Source: Paragordius varius
Lineage: Eukaryota > Nematomorpha
NCBI GenBank assembly: GCA_964247055.1
Contig: OZ176058.1
Location: 558,001-622,000, forward strand
Direction of reading: 5' to 3'
Length of the DNA: 64,000 nucleotides
Shown: one piece after another, positions 40,601 to 53,106 of the stretch
Layout: each line of letters begins with the position of its first letter
How positions within the stretch are numbered: position 1 is the stretch's first letter
Made by a program: the position numbers and the translations under genes
The notes under the pieces: generated by a model
Database searches by the model: none
What the model was told of the DNA's origin: nothing
The model's input: only the letters and a program-made list of their open reading frames with translations

Positions 40601-42900
40601 CAATCTTTACTGTAAATATATAAATTAATAAAGGAAAAAATACCTAAACTTTTTAATAATGATTAATAGCAACTAATTAAAATTTTATATAATAAAAAAT
40701 ACTCAATAAAAAGCAATTTTTCTACAAAAATAGATTTTATTTTTAACAAATTTAAAACATGAAACAAGTAAAGATATGGCATGCGATTATTCTAATCAGA
40801 AAAATAAATTATAACTATAAATTATTGTTTTTAATGAAATATTTTTTTCTTGAGGTAAAAGTAAGAAAAAAATATGAAAATCTACGAATATAATGAAATT
40901 TAAAAAAACGGTGGAAATATTATATTGATATATTTCTTCAAAAAAACCTATTTTTAAGAGAATTTCGAAATAAATATTATTGAAAAGATTGATAAAATAA
41001 AATCACAATTAAAAAATATTAATTTTTGTAGGAAATATTTCAAACCCCAATAATATTAATTTTGGAAGTCAAATTTGTATTATAGGTATTGCAAGGTAAT
41101 ATATCTGAAACTATGCATTTCAAAATATTCGTTTCCAATCTTTGACGATAAAAAGATTTATGTTTGACTCTTGGAATAATAACGCTTTTTTGTAAATCTT
41201 TGCAGATCACCTGATTTTCTTTTGACTTTGAATCTAAAACTACATTCTATATTAATTTTGTATATATTGGTTTATAAATAAGAGAAATAGGGCTAATATA
41301 ACTAATTTTCGAATTGTTATACAAAATTTTCTAAAACTAGGGAAGTGTCAAGTTATATTTTATAGTAAGTAATATCTACCACCAAATAATGTTGAATAAT
41401 CAAACAAAAAATTTATTATAATAAAAAATATTTAATAAATTAGGCAAGTTTATTATGAGATATAAACTAAGCATATGGATAAAAAATAATTTAATTATTA
41501 ATATACCATTTACAGTTCATATTCACCCTTAAACAATTCAAATTCACCCTCGAACAATTCAAATTCACCCTAAAAAATTTCGGTCTAATATAACTCATTA
41601 TTAAAATAAAATATATTTTTATGGCAAAGTTTATTATTTTTTCAGTATTATTTTGATTACATACAAAATTTCTTTTTTTAAAAATATAAAATAGGTGGTA
41701 TATAATTTTAAAAAACACATAATTTATTTTAGGGTGAATTTGAATTGTTCGAAGGTGAATTTGAATTGTTCAAGGGTGAATTTGAATTGTTCAAGGGGTT
41801 TCAACTGTAAATGGTATACAAAATATAATACGCAACTTAATATTTAAAAAAAAAATATTAGAAAAACAAAATTTATATATTAAACCATTGAAAAATAGGA
41901 AAACCTTAAAATTTGTCCATTCCTTTTCAACATCGGTGATATTTTTATTTAACAATTTTCTCCGTATCGAATTTAAAGACATGCGGGATTTACTCAATAA
42001 AATTTGCCATATGCAAAATTTAACATTTTTCAATAAGCAAATTATGGTTTTAAAAAACAATATTTAAAATTTATTTTATATAAAACCAATTTTTTAATGA
42101 AATTATAAAATAAATCTGTCATTTTAAAAATTCATGGTTATGAAAAAATTAATTTAATACATCTTTGTCTTTTATAAATTGGGTATTTTTATGATATAAC
42201 TATAATATATTTCCAAAATTTTATTATATAATTAATATATTTGATATGTTAGCCTATTTAGAATTTGTTTTTACATATTTTTAGTTTAATATCCATTTAT
42301 CACCAATAAAATTTTACCCAAGTATACCTTCGATGTTTTATACCTACTAAGAATTCATAAAACGATAATACTAAAAAAACTCTACTTTCACTTTATTGAA
42401 ATTTTTAGAGGGTAGTTTTGTTCCTTAAAGATCAAATTAAATAAAAAATTGTTTATAAACTTGTGTTTGAATTATTAAATGCTGTTTTCCTGTATTGGAT
42501 ATTAAAGATAATGTTTTGACCAAGAGTCGATAATTGGGAAAGCTCCAATCCGACTGAGAAAAACAGCCAATTTCACATCATTAACACTATATTTCTTAAA
42601 GTATTTCCAAGCTTTTTAAAATTATTTATTCACACTGCTTAACCATAGGCCTGTTGTATCAAAAATAAAAAATTTAAAACAAAAGAGTAAAGTATACTTT
42701 AAAAGTGAGACAATATCTCTATAATTTTTTAAATATTTCAGGTTTTAATCGCTTCTGGCTAACAAATCTTACAAAAGGTATTACAGCATATACCGATTGA
42801 AGTTTTGATTATACATCCTTTTAACTCTTGAACACAAATCATCTCCACATCGTATATACGAATTAAGGTCGTCGACTGCCTCGGGGTTATTAAATCAGAG
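37484..42900 (-). CDS. Unrecognised gene, 3' part, eight exons
   Basis: Eight minus-strand exons with good splice sites join in consistent phase into 367 residues ending in TAA. The 5' end is upstream of 42900 and was not found. From N to C: a segment with IRIYDVEMICVQELKG; a short helix-like piece FYEFLVGIKHRS; a basic Leu-rich stretch SLNSIRRKLLNKNITDVEKE; KHKSFYRQRLETNILKCIVS; a helix ELKKLSIILRQELINHRMRL; an Asn-rich low-complexity linker; and a basic C terminus. I do not recognise the family. No signal peptide or membrane segment is evident in this part. Introns hold family A and B MITEs. Coding status rests on phase agreement across seven junctions and on coding-like composition. Confidence 0.7.
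37867..38147. mobile_element. Family A MITE
   Basis: TACAGTAAAAATTAAAATTT left, GTATAATTTCAGATTTTATT then GTA right; intron of the minus-strand gene. Confidence 0.85.
38455..38605. repeat. Dispersed repeat, TTATTGGCTAATA type, copy 1
   Basis: Shares TTATTATTGGCTAATA, AAAAAGTGAAAAAAA, AAGCCAATAATACTRCCCC and CAATAATTAATAAT with 44650-44800. Inner short inverted repeat TATTGGCT/AGCCAATA. Family unknown. Confidence 0.65.
38621..38970. mobile_element. Family B MITE
   Basis: TATACCATTTACAATTCAAT left, AAATTGTAAATGGTATA right; three 21-base units on each side. Starts 19 bases past the donor of the minus-strand exon 38989-39286. Confidence 0.85.
38989..39286 (-). CDS. Minus-strand gene, exon 7 found (Asn-rich)
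   Basis: Acceptor TTTTATATAG, donor GGAAAA|GTAAAT, phase 2 to 0. Encodes QELINHRMRLLVPPITFIKV, then a long Asn-rich linker, then YARLVGPNENKPEKIEITNG. A family B MITE begins about 19 bases past the donor. Confidence 0.75.
40177..40310 (-). CDS. Minus-strand gene, exon 6 found
   Basis: Acceptor TTTGTTTCTTAG, donor TTAAG|GTTTCC, phase 0 to 2. Encodes AEVSKDKKHLLEYMEVGDTQ and NELKKLSIILR. A family A MITE starts within ~15 bases upstream of the acceptor. Confidence 0.7.
40325..40614. mobile_element. Family A MITE
   Basis: TACAGTAAAAAATGAAATTA left, CCGTATAATTTCAATCTTTA then CTGTA right; sits just upstream of the acceptor of the minus-strand exon 40177-40310. Confidence 0.85.
41046..41225 (-). 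CDS. Minus-strand gene, exon 5 found
   Basis: Exactly 60 codons, phase 0 to 0: starts SKENQVICKDLQKSVIIPRV, includes SFYRQRLETNILKCIVSDIL, ends SKINIIG at GGG|GTTTGA. An alternative acceptor 8 bases upstream would need a phase 1 partner. Confidence 0.68.
41502..41818. mobile_element. Family B MITE
   Basis: TATACCATTTACAGTTCATA left, TTCAACTGTAAATGGTATA right. Its terminal repeats create minus-strand frames that are not genes. Confidence 0.85.
41905..41992 (-). CDS. Minus-strand gene, exon 4 found
   Basis: Acceptor TTTTATTGAG, donor TTTAAG|GTTTTC, phase 2 to 0. Encodes KSRMSLNSIRRKLLNKNITD then VEKEWTNFK, a basic amphipathic stretch. Confidence 0.65.
42328..42370 (-). CDS. Minus-strand gene, exon 3 found (43 nt)
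   Basis: A very short exon between TTTTTTTAG and the strong donor CGAAG|GTATAC, phase 1 to 2. Encodes LSFYEFLVGIKHR. Phase agrees on both sides. Confidence 0.55.
42461..42553 (-). CDS. Minus-strand gene, exon 2 found
   Basis: Acceptor TTTTTCTCAG, donor CACAA|GTTTAT, phase 1 to 1. Encodes GLELSQLSTLGQNIIFNIQY then RKTAFNNSNT. The donor is weak. Confidence 0.55.
42773..42900 (-). CDS. Minus-strand gene, first exon found
   Basis: Acceptor TTTTCATAACAG, donor TTTT|GTAAGA, phase 2 in, 1 out. Encodes SDLITPRQSTTLIRIYDVEM and ICVQELKGCIIKTSIGICCN. An inner donor (AATCG|GTATAT) is also possible but does not change the phase. Confidence 0.65.
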
Positions 42901-42959
42901 CTGTTATGAAAAATATTTATTTTCAAAAGTTTGGAATATAATTGCATCAAAAATCTTTT

Positions 42960-43205
42960 TTATATTTCATAAAAGGACTCATCTTTTGGATCGAAAAATT
43001 AGATGCGACCCATTCGCAAAATATTATGACCTTTATATTAGATTTTAGAAAAAGACTGTAAAAACTACTATTTTCAATAATTTTTCTAGTTCATTACCGA
43101 AATTCTTAAAGACATATTCAGAAAATTGGTTTTTACTAATTTTGTGTTGAATTTTCTCGCGGGTAACTGAAATTTTGCTCAGAGTCGCGTGTTCAACACC
43201 CCTGC
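42960..43205. mobile_element. hAT-like MITE relic
   Basis: Contains GATGCGACCCATTCGC at the left and CGCGTGTTCAACACCCCTGC at the right, the latter matching the right end of the element at 34650. Upstream of the minus-strand gene's first found exon. Confidence 0.6.
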
Positions 43206-43813
43206 TAAAATGACGGGACTTACAGTTTTTTATTCAAATTATTAATCAATATATTTAATCTATTTACAAATTTTAGCCGTAGAATCTTTTAAAAAAAACA
43301 TTTTTCAATAGATACTATTTTGTTAGTTGTGTTAGATTTATTTTTAGTTTAAATTGAATAATGATCAATTTGTCCGATTACCACAGGGTCACATAATAAA
43401 AAAATTTAAACTAATAAAAAAATAGCTATCTATATTTGCTGTATTAAATATTATATTAAGGAGCTTGTTATAAATATAATACAATTTTCAATATAAATCG
43501 AAAGATTATAGACATGACGTAAATACTATGAAACACAAACATTATAAAATAACCATATTTTTTTAATATTGTTTTTTTTAATATAACTAAATATTTTGGT
43601 TCCAGAATAAGGAATAGAGTAAAGTTAAATGTATTATTTAAAAATAGTTTATTTGGTAAAAATAAAGATTCAAAAATTGTCTGTTATAAATATAGCCTCC
43701 TAATTTTACATATCGTTATAATCTTATTTTTAACTGTATAATAAATCCCTATATATGAAAATCAATGGTATAATATAAAACAATTTATAAAAATGGTAAA
43801 ATTTGATATATAC

Positions 43814-44112
43814 TATACCAATAATACTTCATATTCACCCTTGAATAATTCAAATTCAACCTCGAACTCTTCACAAGCTTAGAACAATTCGATTTCACTC
43901 TAAATAAAATCAAGTGTTTTTTTTTGATTAAAAATTAATTTATTTTTTATATTTTTTTAAAATGATATTTTGTTTTAATTTAAATTATTATTGAATAATA
44001 ATATCCTAAGCTATGTAGATATATTTCATATTGATGATGAGTTATATGAGCTGCCCAAAAACGCATAATTTATTGATTTTTAAGGGTGAATTTGAATTGT
44101 AAATGGTATATG
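43814..44112. mobile_element. Family B MITE, left end worn
   Basis: TATACCAATAATACTTCATA left, GAATTGTAAATGGTATA right; only one 21-base unit remains on the right. Confidence 0.72.
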
Positions 44113-44273
44113 TAGAGAATTTTAAACAGTAATAATACACTTTCGTCATTTAAAAACAGTACGAACATTAAATTATTTAAACTATAAACTCAAAGTTGCC
44201 TTAATTCCCAATTTTCATCCATTATCTCAATAAATATTTTATTCAAAAAATTTTACATATATTAACAAACAAT

Positions 44274-44571
44274 TACAGTAAAAACTAAATCATACGGAGA
44301 AAACGTAAAAATATAAAAACAAATATTTTTTTCTAAAAGACAACCCCATACTTTTTAAATCTTGATTTTTATATCAATATAACTCATTGTTTTAAATGGC
44401 AAAGTGTAAAATAGAGATATATAATACAAACACAATCAATTATATATTTTAAAATTGTGACTAATAACTTATATGATAAAAAATAAGATTTGGAAAAGTA
44501 TGGTAGTCTTTTAGATAAAAAATATTTGTCTCTATATTTTTGCGTTTTGTCCGTATAACAATTTTTTTGTA
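44274..44571. mobile_element. Family A MITE
   Basis: TACAGTAAAAACTAAATCAT left, CCGTATAACAATTTTTTTGT then A right; intergenic between divergent genes. Confidence 0.82.
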
Positions 44572-44649
44572 AAACCTATATACAGTAGGAGTAAATATAC
44601 ATTGCTAGAAAATTATTAATTATTGCCATATAGTATATTCAGATGCAAA

Positions 44650-44800
44650 GAGATTTATTATTGGCTAATAATAATAATAAAAAGTGAAAAAAAGATAACT
44701 ATAAGCCAATAATACTGCCCCCTTTGTTGTATTTACTATTAGACAATAATTAATAACTTTCTAGCAATGTATATACTATATACTCATACTGTATAATACA
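44650..44800. repeat. Dispersed repeat, TTATTGGCTAATA type, copy 2
   Basis: Second copy of the element at 38455. It is followed at once by a family C MITE. Confidence 0.65.
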
Positions 44801-45016
44801 GTGATGTATCCTTATTTTAAATTTTTTTCGTTAATGTGGGTATAAATATTTGGTAAAGAATGGAAAAAACAAGAGCTCTATGGTAATTTAACTTTTTTGA
44901 TGAATATAATATTGTTAATACCATAGGCTCATGTTTTTCAATTCTTTAACCAATATTTATACCCATTTAACGAAAAAAAATAAATTTTTAATAAAATAAA
45001 GAATACATGACTGTAA
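44799..45016. mobile_element. Family C palindromic MITE
   Basis: ACAGTGATGTATCCTTATTT left, AAAGAATACATGACTGTA right, with AAACAAGAGCTCTATGG and CCATAGGCTCATGTTTTTC arms. Best whole copy in the window. Confidence 0.82.
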
Positions 45017-45886
45017 ATTATGACTGCAAACTATGTCATATAATATGCATAATAAGAAACTATTTTATTAATAATAATAAAAACAGATAAATAGCTGTAA
45101 GCACTAAAAAAATATTACCCAAAATATACATAAAAATATTAACAATCGTATATTTTATTTGAATGATATTTGAAGAATAACCCATATACATATATATATA
45201 TATTGATTGTTGTCACGTATAAAAATTAGAAAACTCATATTTTTATAATTTTAATAAATGTGAATAAAAAAATAAAATTATTATATTTAAATATTATATA
45301 TAAAAAAATTAAAAATAGAAATATTATATAAATTTTATTAAAATATATTTAAATTAAAAATTATTAAAATTGAAATTTTAAATATTTTTTATAAAATAAT
45401 GATCATATAAATTTCAAAATTATAAGATAATTTTATTTAAAAACAAAAAAATAAAAAAAAATAAAAAATAGGAAAAAAATAGCTTTAGGGTTTAATTAAC
45501 CCTTATTTCAACGTGACACACACTATATTATTTATTGTGCGCTGATATAGTCAAATTAATGAGTTAATCAAATTTTATCTATCAAAAGTAACTTAAATTT
45601 TTCATATATATAAATTGTTATATCAAAATTATATAAATTTTATCATTTTTTTTAAAATAATATCCCCATAATATTAAAAAATAAAAAATTTACAATTCGA
45701 CTTTTTATAGTGTTTTATAGATTGAGTTAGTTTATTCAAAAATATCCATATATTACCTCAAAAATATTATATTATTTCATTCTATTCATTCTTAAAAATC
45801 CATATAAACTTATATATTTCATCAATTAATTCACTTATTTTACTAAAAAAAACCGTAAATCTTACGAGAAAAAGCAATCAAAAGCC

Positions 45887-46621
45887 ATGTTTTTTACTAC
45901 TATATGGTCAGATATATGTCAGTATATGTCCTACCTAGAAGAAAACGGGTTAGCTATCGGTTGCTATGGTAATTCCTCACCACCAGAAAATAAAAAAATG
46001 GTCAAAAATCAGAGTTCGATTTTGGCAAACGTAGTTTATCGTATAATTCTCGCCATATATTCTTATTATGTATGTATAGCAAAAACTATTGGCCTACCAA
46101 CTTTCAAACGTAAAAATGCACCTCAAGAAACTGAAATTCAACCGAAAAAAGAACATTCTAAAACATCAACAGCTTTGGAAAACGCAAAGGTCCCTGAACA
46201 TAAAAAACCGCTGGTTGTTAACAAAAAGAGTGGAAAAACTGTAGAAATAACCCACGAAACAGAACCGAAGCAAGAAAATTTTGACCAATATGTTGAACGG
46301 ATAGATGAATGTTCGGAAGATATATTACAGTACCTTTATTCAGACAACATCGGATTAGATCAATCATCACTTATTAATAATTCCACTTTAAGGCTACGCC
46401 AAAAAAAAAGTATGTTGTCAGGAAAACGTAGTAAAATACTGTCAGAACTTGAAACGGGTCGTCAACAACTTAGGACTCGTTTTCGAGTCGATAGTTTTTA
46501 TCAGATACTCAAAATGGCCATATATATCGTTATAACTGTAGCGATTTACGCGGCACTCTATCGACGGGTAAAACCTGTACGAGATTTTACGGCTTACGGT
46601 GGACGGAAACTACTTATGTTG
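45887..46621 (+). CDS. Cupin-like gene exon 1: cytoplasmic domain and membrane anchor
   Basis: ATG at 45887 in an A-rich context (AAAGCCATG), 245 codons, donor TGTTG|GTGAGT, phase 0. Begins MFFTTIWSDICQYMSYLEEN. A hydrophobic patch near residue 45-65 is followed by a Lys/Glu-rich region, then RTRFRVDSFYQILK and a clear membrane segment. Positive residues flank both sides of the helix; orientation is inferred from the Cys-bearing C-terminal side. Confidence 0.85.
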
Positions 46622-49600
46622 GTGAGTTTTTTTTAGATTTAAAATTATTTTTTGATAACTGAATTATTATTGGTCATAACGTAAAAACCAAAATACATTT
46701 TTTTGTAGGAACCAACATATTTTCAATCAAAAATGAATATCTCTGGCTGTGATGAAGGGTTTCCCATAAAAATAACTTAGCGGGCCCGTTTATATATATA
46801 TATATATATATATATATGAGCTTAGGTTTTGAAAATAAGATATGTTAAAATGCAAATCTAACAATTTTTTCTAGTTTGTTGTCAATTATATGGGACCTAT
46901 TTAGAAATATATGTTAAGGAAATATTAGTATTTTGTAAAATTTTATAAGCATACTTTGGCAAATAAATGATTTTAAAATGAAAATAATGCTTCAGAGAAT
47001 GGCATAAAGCCCGCAGTCGCTTTATTAGATACCCCTGGGCATAGATATTACTTGATATATAATAATTTATCTCTTTTATATTTCTGGTTTCGTAAAATAT
47101 TAGATTATATTTAATGCGCAACAATTTCACATATATTTTTGTTTTTGTTAACTTAATGGTTTCTTTGGGTTGTCCAACTGTTTTATTAAATCAACATTTA
47201 TCAGTTTCCTTGTAATTTTTCGATATATTATTTAACTTTTTTTAAATTTTTACATTAATTTAATTAATGGGTATATCTCAATATACCATGTTCAAATTCA
47301 CCCTCGAACAAATAAAATTCACCCTTGTACAATTCATCACCATCAAACAATTTTAAATCACCCTAAAAGAAATTATATATTTTTTAAGATTAAAAATTAC
47401 CTATATTTTTTAATATTTTCAAAAAAAATTTTGTTTAAAATTAATATAATACTGAAAAAATAACAAAAAATGAAAGTCAAAAAGATATATTTAATATTAA
47501 AAATAAATTATTTAAGCTCGAAAACACATAATTTATTTTTCAAATGAATTTGAATTGTAAATGGTATATTTTTGCGATTTGATGTCCTGACAAGCCAAAT
47601 ATATAAGGACAAAATTTAAAAAACTAAAAGACAAAAAAATATTTTTTTAGCTATAACCAGCCATACCTTTACTTATTTTTAATATAACCTATCGTTTTGT
47701 GTTGCATGATAAATATAGATTGAAAATGCATATTAGTAACATTCTCAATCATACATTTTACAATTGTTATTATTTAAGTTGAATAAATTAAGATTTAAAA
47801 ATTATGGCTGTTAGTTAGTTTTTAGACAAAACACATCATCTTTATACGTTAATTTACAGTAAAAATTGAAATTAAACGGACACGTATAAATTTAAACACA
47901 AATTTTTTTCAAAAGACAACCATACTTTTTCAAAACTTAATTTATCCTATTAAAAGCATTTAATAACAATCCTAAAATATGTCATTGATTCTGTTACCTA
48001 TACATCATTATTTTTGACTTTGGAGTTTAAAAGTTTTATTTTAAAAAATTAGGATTTAAAAACTATGGTTGTCTTTTGGAAGTAAATATTTGTCACTATA
48101 TTTTTACGTTTTGTCCGTAGTATAATTTCAGTTTTTACTGTATTATAGAAAATTTAAAAACCAAAATATACATAAATTATCAAAATCGCTATTTAATTTT
48201 CCATGTTACCCATATAAAATATATAATTCGAATATTAAATACATGAAGTTTTATATTTATAAATACAAATATGTATTTCTAACCCAAAATAAAGAATCAA
48301 AAAGTGGAAAGTCGCATATTAATATTATAATTAATAATTTATTTTGATTAAAAATGCGAACGAATTTATATAAAAATTTAAAAATAATTTTATTCGGATG
48401 TTTAAAAATAGATCAATTTTAAAATGTATGGTTCCCTTTTCAAAAAATATATATATCCTTTTTTTACATTTTGCCTGTAATATTTCAATTTTTATTGTAA
48501 TATACATCTTGTAAAATAATTTAATTTTATTTAATAATTTCAGTTATTACTGTAAAAAAATCATATATTTTTAGACTTTGCCTATATATGATTGGACTTA
48601 TTTATACGATAATAATTGCATAATCGAAAATCCTTTATATGAACCCCCGAAGCCTTCTGAAGAAAATTGTCAAGTATTTTTTTAAATTTTTTTTTTACAA
48701 ATTAATTTTTTTGTAAATATTTATATTTTTTAAATTTTTATAAAAAAGTTAATTTTTTTTTAATCTATATTTTTTAGAAAATATATAGTAATTCTTTTGA
48801 TAAAATATTACTCCTGTTTATTAGTAAAATAAATATGCTAACCTTTAATAAAATCTCTCATATTTAAACTCCATTAAGAATAATGTTATAAGAATTAAAT
48901 ATATTTTAAAATAAATTTTTAATAATTGATGCTTTTAAAAAATAAAATATTATGATTTTTAATTTTTTCCTAATATTATTTTTAAAAATATTATTTCCTA
49001 GATATTTAATTAATTTTTCAAATTATGCCAAAAATATATATAAATTATAAATATTTTTAGGTTTTATAAAAATATTTACAGTAAAAATTGAAATTATTCA
49101 TGAGGACAAAGCGGTAAAAATATAAAGACAAATATTTTTCAAATCTTATATCCTTAAAAGTATTTATAAATATTTCAAATAAAATATTGATTGTGTTAGT
49201 AATATATATTTCTATTTCAAACTTTGCCATTTAAAACATTGAGTTATATTGAAATAATTTAAAATTTAAAAAAGTATGGGTTTATTGCCTTTAAGAAATA
49301 AATATTGTCTTTATATTTTTACCGTTTTGTCTGTATTATTTCAATTTTTACTGTATTTGTGAAAATTTTTTCTTAATATACTTTATTTTTAAATTTTATA
49401 AATTTAATTTTTTAAATATGTTAACATTATTTGAGCAGTTTCAAAATATTTTTTTCTCAAATAATTTAATAAATATTTCAAAGTTTTACTAAATATATAT
49501 GTGGATATAAATTATAATAATTATTTAAATTATGTTTTTATAAATATTTTTTTAATTTTTTTTTGTTTTTTTTTGTTTTTTTCAGTTCTGCCTTGAATTA

Positions 49601-52600
49601 GAAAAAATAGATTTGTTAACTTAAAGGAAAGTTTTTATAAATATAACTCTATTAAAATATAATTTTAAAAATTATGTATATTTTAATTATTTTTAAATAT
49701 TTTTTTATACCTAAAATTTTTTATTAATATATATATATATATATATAATATATATTTCTCAAATAATTTAATAGATTTTTTAACTTATATAAATATTTAT
49801 AATTATTTTAATAATTATTAATTAATTATTAAATATTTTTAAAAAATATTTTTTTATTTTTATTATAATTTTTTTTTCCTGCCTTGAATTAAAAAAAAAT
49901 AGATTTATTAACTTTCAATGAAAGTATGTTGTATTCAATCTAAAAAAAACTACATTTTCATAATTCATCAAAAAATTCTAAAATATTTTCTTGATTTAAA
50001 ATTTTACTAAAATATATATTTAGGAAAAAATATATATATAAAAAGGAATTTTTTAATTATTTTCTTAATAACCTAAATTTTTTATTAATAATATTTATAA
50101 AATATATTTTTTTTCCAAAATTTTTTTATTTTTTTGTTTTTCAATGTTAGTAACTGTAAAATTATGAAAAAAATATATTATTTTAAAATATATACATAAA
50201 TATAAAATATAATTATATTAAACTTATATATTTTTATAACTTTTTTTTATTTATTTTTATTTTTGTTTTACAGTCCTGCCTCTAATTAGAATAAATATGT
50301 TAACTAATGAAAGTTTTTTGAATTAAAACTTTAACAAATATGCTATATAATAGATTTTTTCTTAAAATATATTTTTTATAAAGTGATTTTTTTAGTTTTT
50401 CGAATATTTTTTTTATTTATCAATATATACATATATATATATATATTCGATATATTATTTCCAAATATAATATAATAGATTTTTCAAAATTTTGCTAAAA
50501 TATATATATATATATATATATATATTAATGTATATATATAAATAATTTTTTTATAATATTAAATATCTTTTATTTTTTTAATTATATAATTTTTAAATTT
50601 TTTTTAATTTTTATTTTTATTTTGAATTAAAAAAAATAGATTTATTAACTTTCAATGAAAGTTTTTATAAATATAAACTCTATTAAAAATATAATTTTAA
50701 AAATTGGTATATAATTTGTAAATATATTTTTAGTAACCAAAAAATTTTTCTTAATAATACTTAAAAAATATATTTTTTCTAAAATATTTTATTTTTTTAA
50801 TTTTATAAATATTTTAATTTTATAATTATTGAGGTATGAATAAAAATATATTATGTTAAACTTACATTTTTTATAATATTAAATATATTTTGAATAATTT
50901 AATAAAATTTTATATTTAAAAAAAATTTATTAATAAATATTTTTTATTTTTACAGTCCTGCCTTGAATTAGAAAAAATAGATTTGTTAACTTTCAATGAA
51001 AGTATTTATAATATAAAATCTTTTAAAAATATAATTTTTTAATTTTTTAATTATTAAAACTTATATATAATTAATAATTACTTATAAAATATATTTTTTT
51101 ACAAAATTTATTTTTTTTAATTTATAATATATTCTAAAATATATATATATAAATTACAATATATATCTTTTAATATAATCAATTTATTGTTAAATATATT
51201 TTAAATTATTTTTAAATAATTTAATAAAATTTTATATTTTTAATTATAAAATTTTTTAATTTTTTTTTTATAATTTTTTCTTTTTTTACAGTCCTGCCTA
51301 GAATTAGAAAAAATAGATTTGTTAACTTTCAATGAAAGTCCAATGCCACATAAAAAAATTTTACTTTAAATATATTTAATGAATTATAAATTAAATTTTT
51401 ATGTTTTTTGAATAATTTTATTAATTTTCTAATTTTTATTTAATTTTTTTTTAATTAAATATATATGATATATTATTTTCTCAAATAATTTAATAGATTT
51501 TTAGTTTTGCTCATATAATAAATTATTTAAAAATTATTTCGAATAATTTTATAAATATTTTGAATATTTAAAATTTTAATTTTTAATTTTTTTAAATTTT
51601 TTTTATTTTTTTTTATTTTTATTTTTACAGTCCTGTCTAGAATTAGAAAAAATAGATTTGTTAACTTTCAATGAAAGTATGTTGAATTAAAATTTTAATT
51701 CAAATAAATAAAATTATGTTTATTAAATATTTTTTTTATTTTTTTTTAATTTTTTGAATTTTTTTATTAAGATATATATATATGATTATTTTCTCAAATA
51801 ATTAAAATTTTGAATTCAAATGCCACATAAAAAAAATTTTGTTTTTAATATAATTTTTATGTTTTTTAAAATTTTTTTTATTAATATATATATGATATAT
51901 TATTTTCTCAAATAATTAATATGGTTTTACTAAGATATATATATATATATATATAAATTATAAATATTTTGAATATTTTTATTTTTTATTTTTTAATTTT
52001 TTTAAATTTTTTTAATTTTTTTTTATTTTTTTTTTACAGTCCTGTCTAGAATTAGAAAAAATAGATTTGTTAACTTTCAATGAAAGTATGTTAAATTCAA
52101 TCTTAAAAAATTATATTGAAAAATTTTTCCTTTAAATATATTTAACATATTTAAAATTTAATAAATATTTATATTTAAGAAAAAAAATATAAAATAATTT
52201 TTAAATATTTTCCTGTTATTTTAAATTATTATCAGATAATTACTTATAAATAAAATATTTTTGAAAAAATATTTTTTTCTCAAATAATTTAATAGATTTT
52301 TAGTTTTGCTCATATAAAAATATATTATTTAAAAATTATGCATTTTTATATATATTTTAAAAATTAATAATTTTTAAATTTAAATATTTTTAAATAAATG
52401 AATAATTTTATATTTTTTTTAATTTTTTTTTTATTTATTTTTACAGTCCTGCCTTGAATTAAAAAAAAAAGATTTGTTAACTTATGGAAAGTTTTTATAA
52501 ATATCTCAAAATATAATTTTAAAAATCATGTTAATTATTTTTATAAAAAATATATTTTTTTTTTCGAAAATTTATAATTTTTTTAATTTTTTTCATGATT

Positions 52601-53075
52601 TTATTAGTAATTTTAAAGTATGAATAATATTTACAATTTTTTTATAATTTTTATATTTAATTATTTAAAATGAATTTTATAATTTTTTTAATTTTTTTAA
52701 TTTTTTTTATTTTTTTTTATTTTAGTCCTGCCTAGAATTAAAAATAGATTTGTTAACTTTCAATGAAAGTATGTTAAATTTTAACTCCATTAAAATGCCA
52801 TATAAATAAATTTTAAATATATTTTATAAAAAGTGATTTTTTTAGTTTTTCGAATTATTTTTTTATATTTTTTATCAATATATATATATATGATATATTA
52901 TTTTCTCAAATAATTTAATAGATTTTCAGTTTTGCTCATATAAATATTTATCAATTATAAATATATGAAAATTTTCCAAAAAATTAACAAATTAATAATT
53001 TGCTTGATATATTATTTTAAATATATTTAAAAAAAAATTTTAAAAAAATATTTTAATAGATTTTCAAAGTTTTGC

Positions 53076-53106
<31 letters not shown>

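Larger units (their letters stand above)
42901..45886. promoter_or_regulatory. Divergent 5' region of two genes
   Basis: Upstream of the + strand start codon at 45887 and of the - strand gene, whose first exon was not located. Contains a hAT relic, a family B, a family A and a family C MITE, and a dispersed repeat. The ~650 bases before 45887 are almost pure A/T. No specific promoter element can be named. Confidence 0.35.

Noticed and set aside
44195-44260. Possible first exon (MDENWELRQL) on the minus strand
   Set aside because: Ten codons then a stop with no donor before it.
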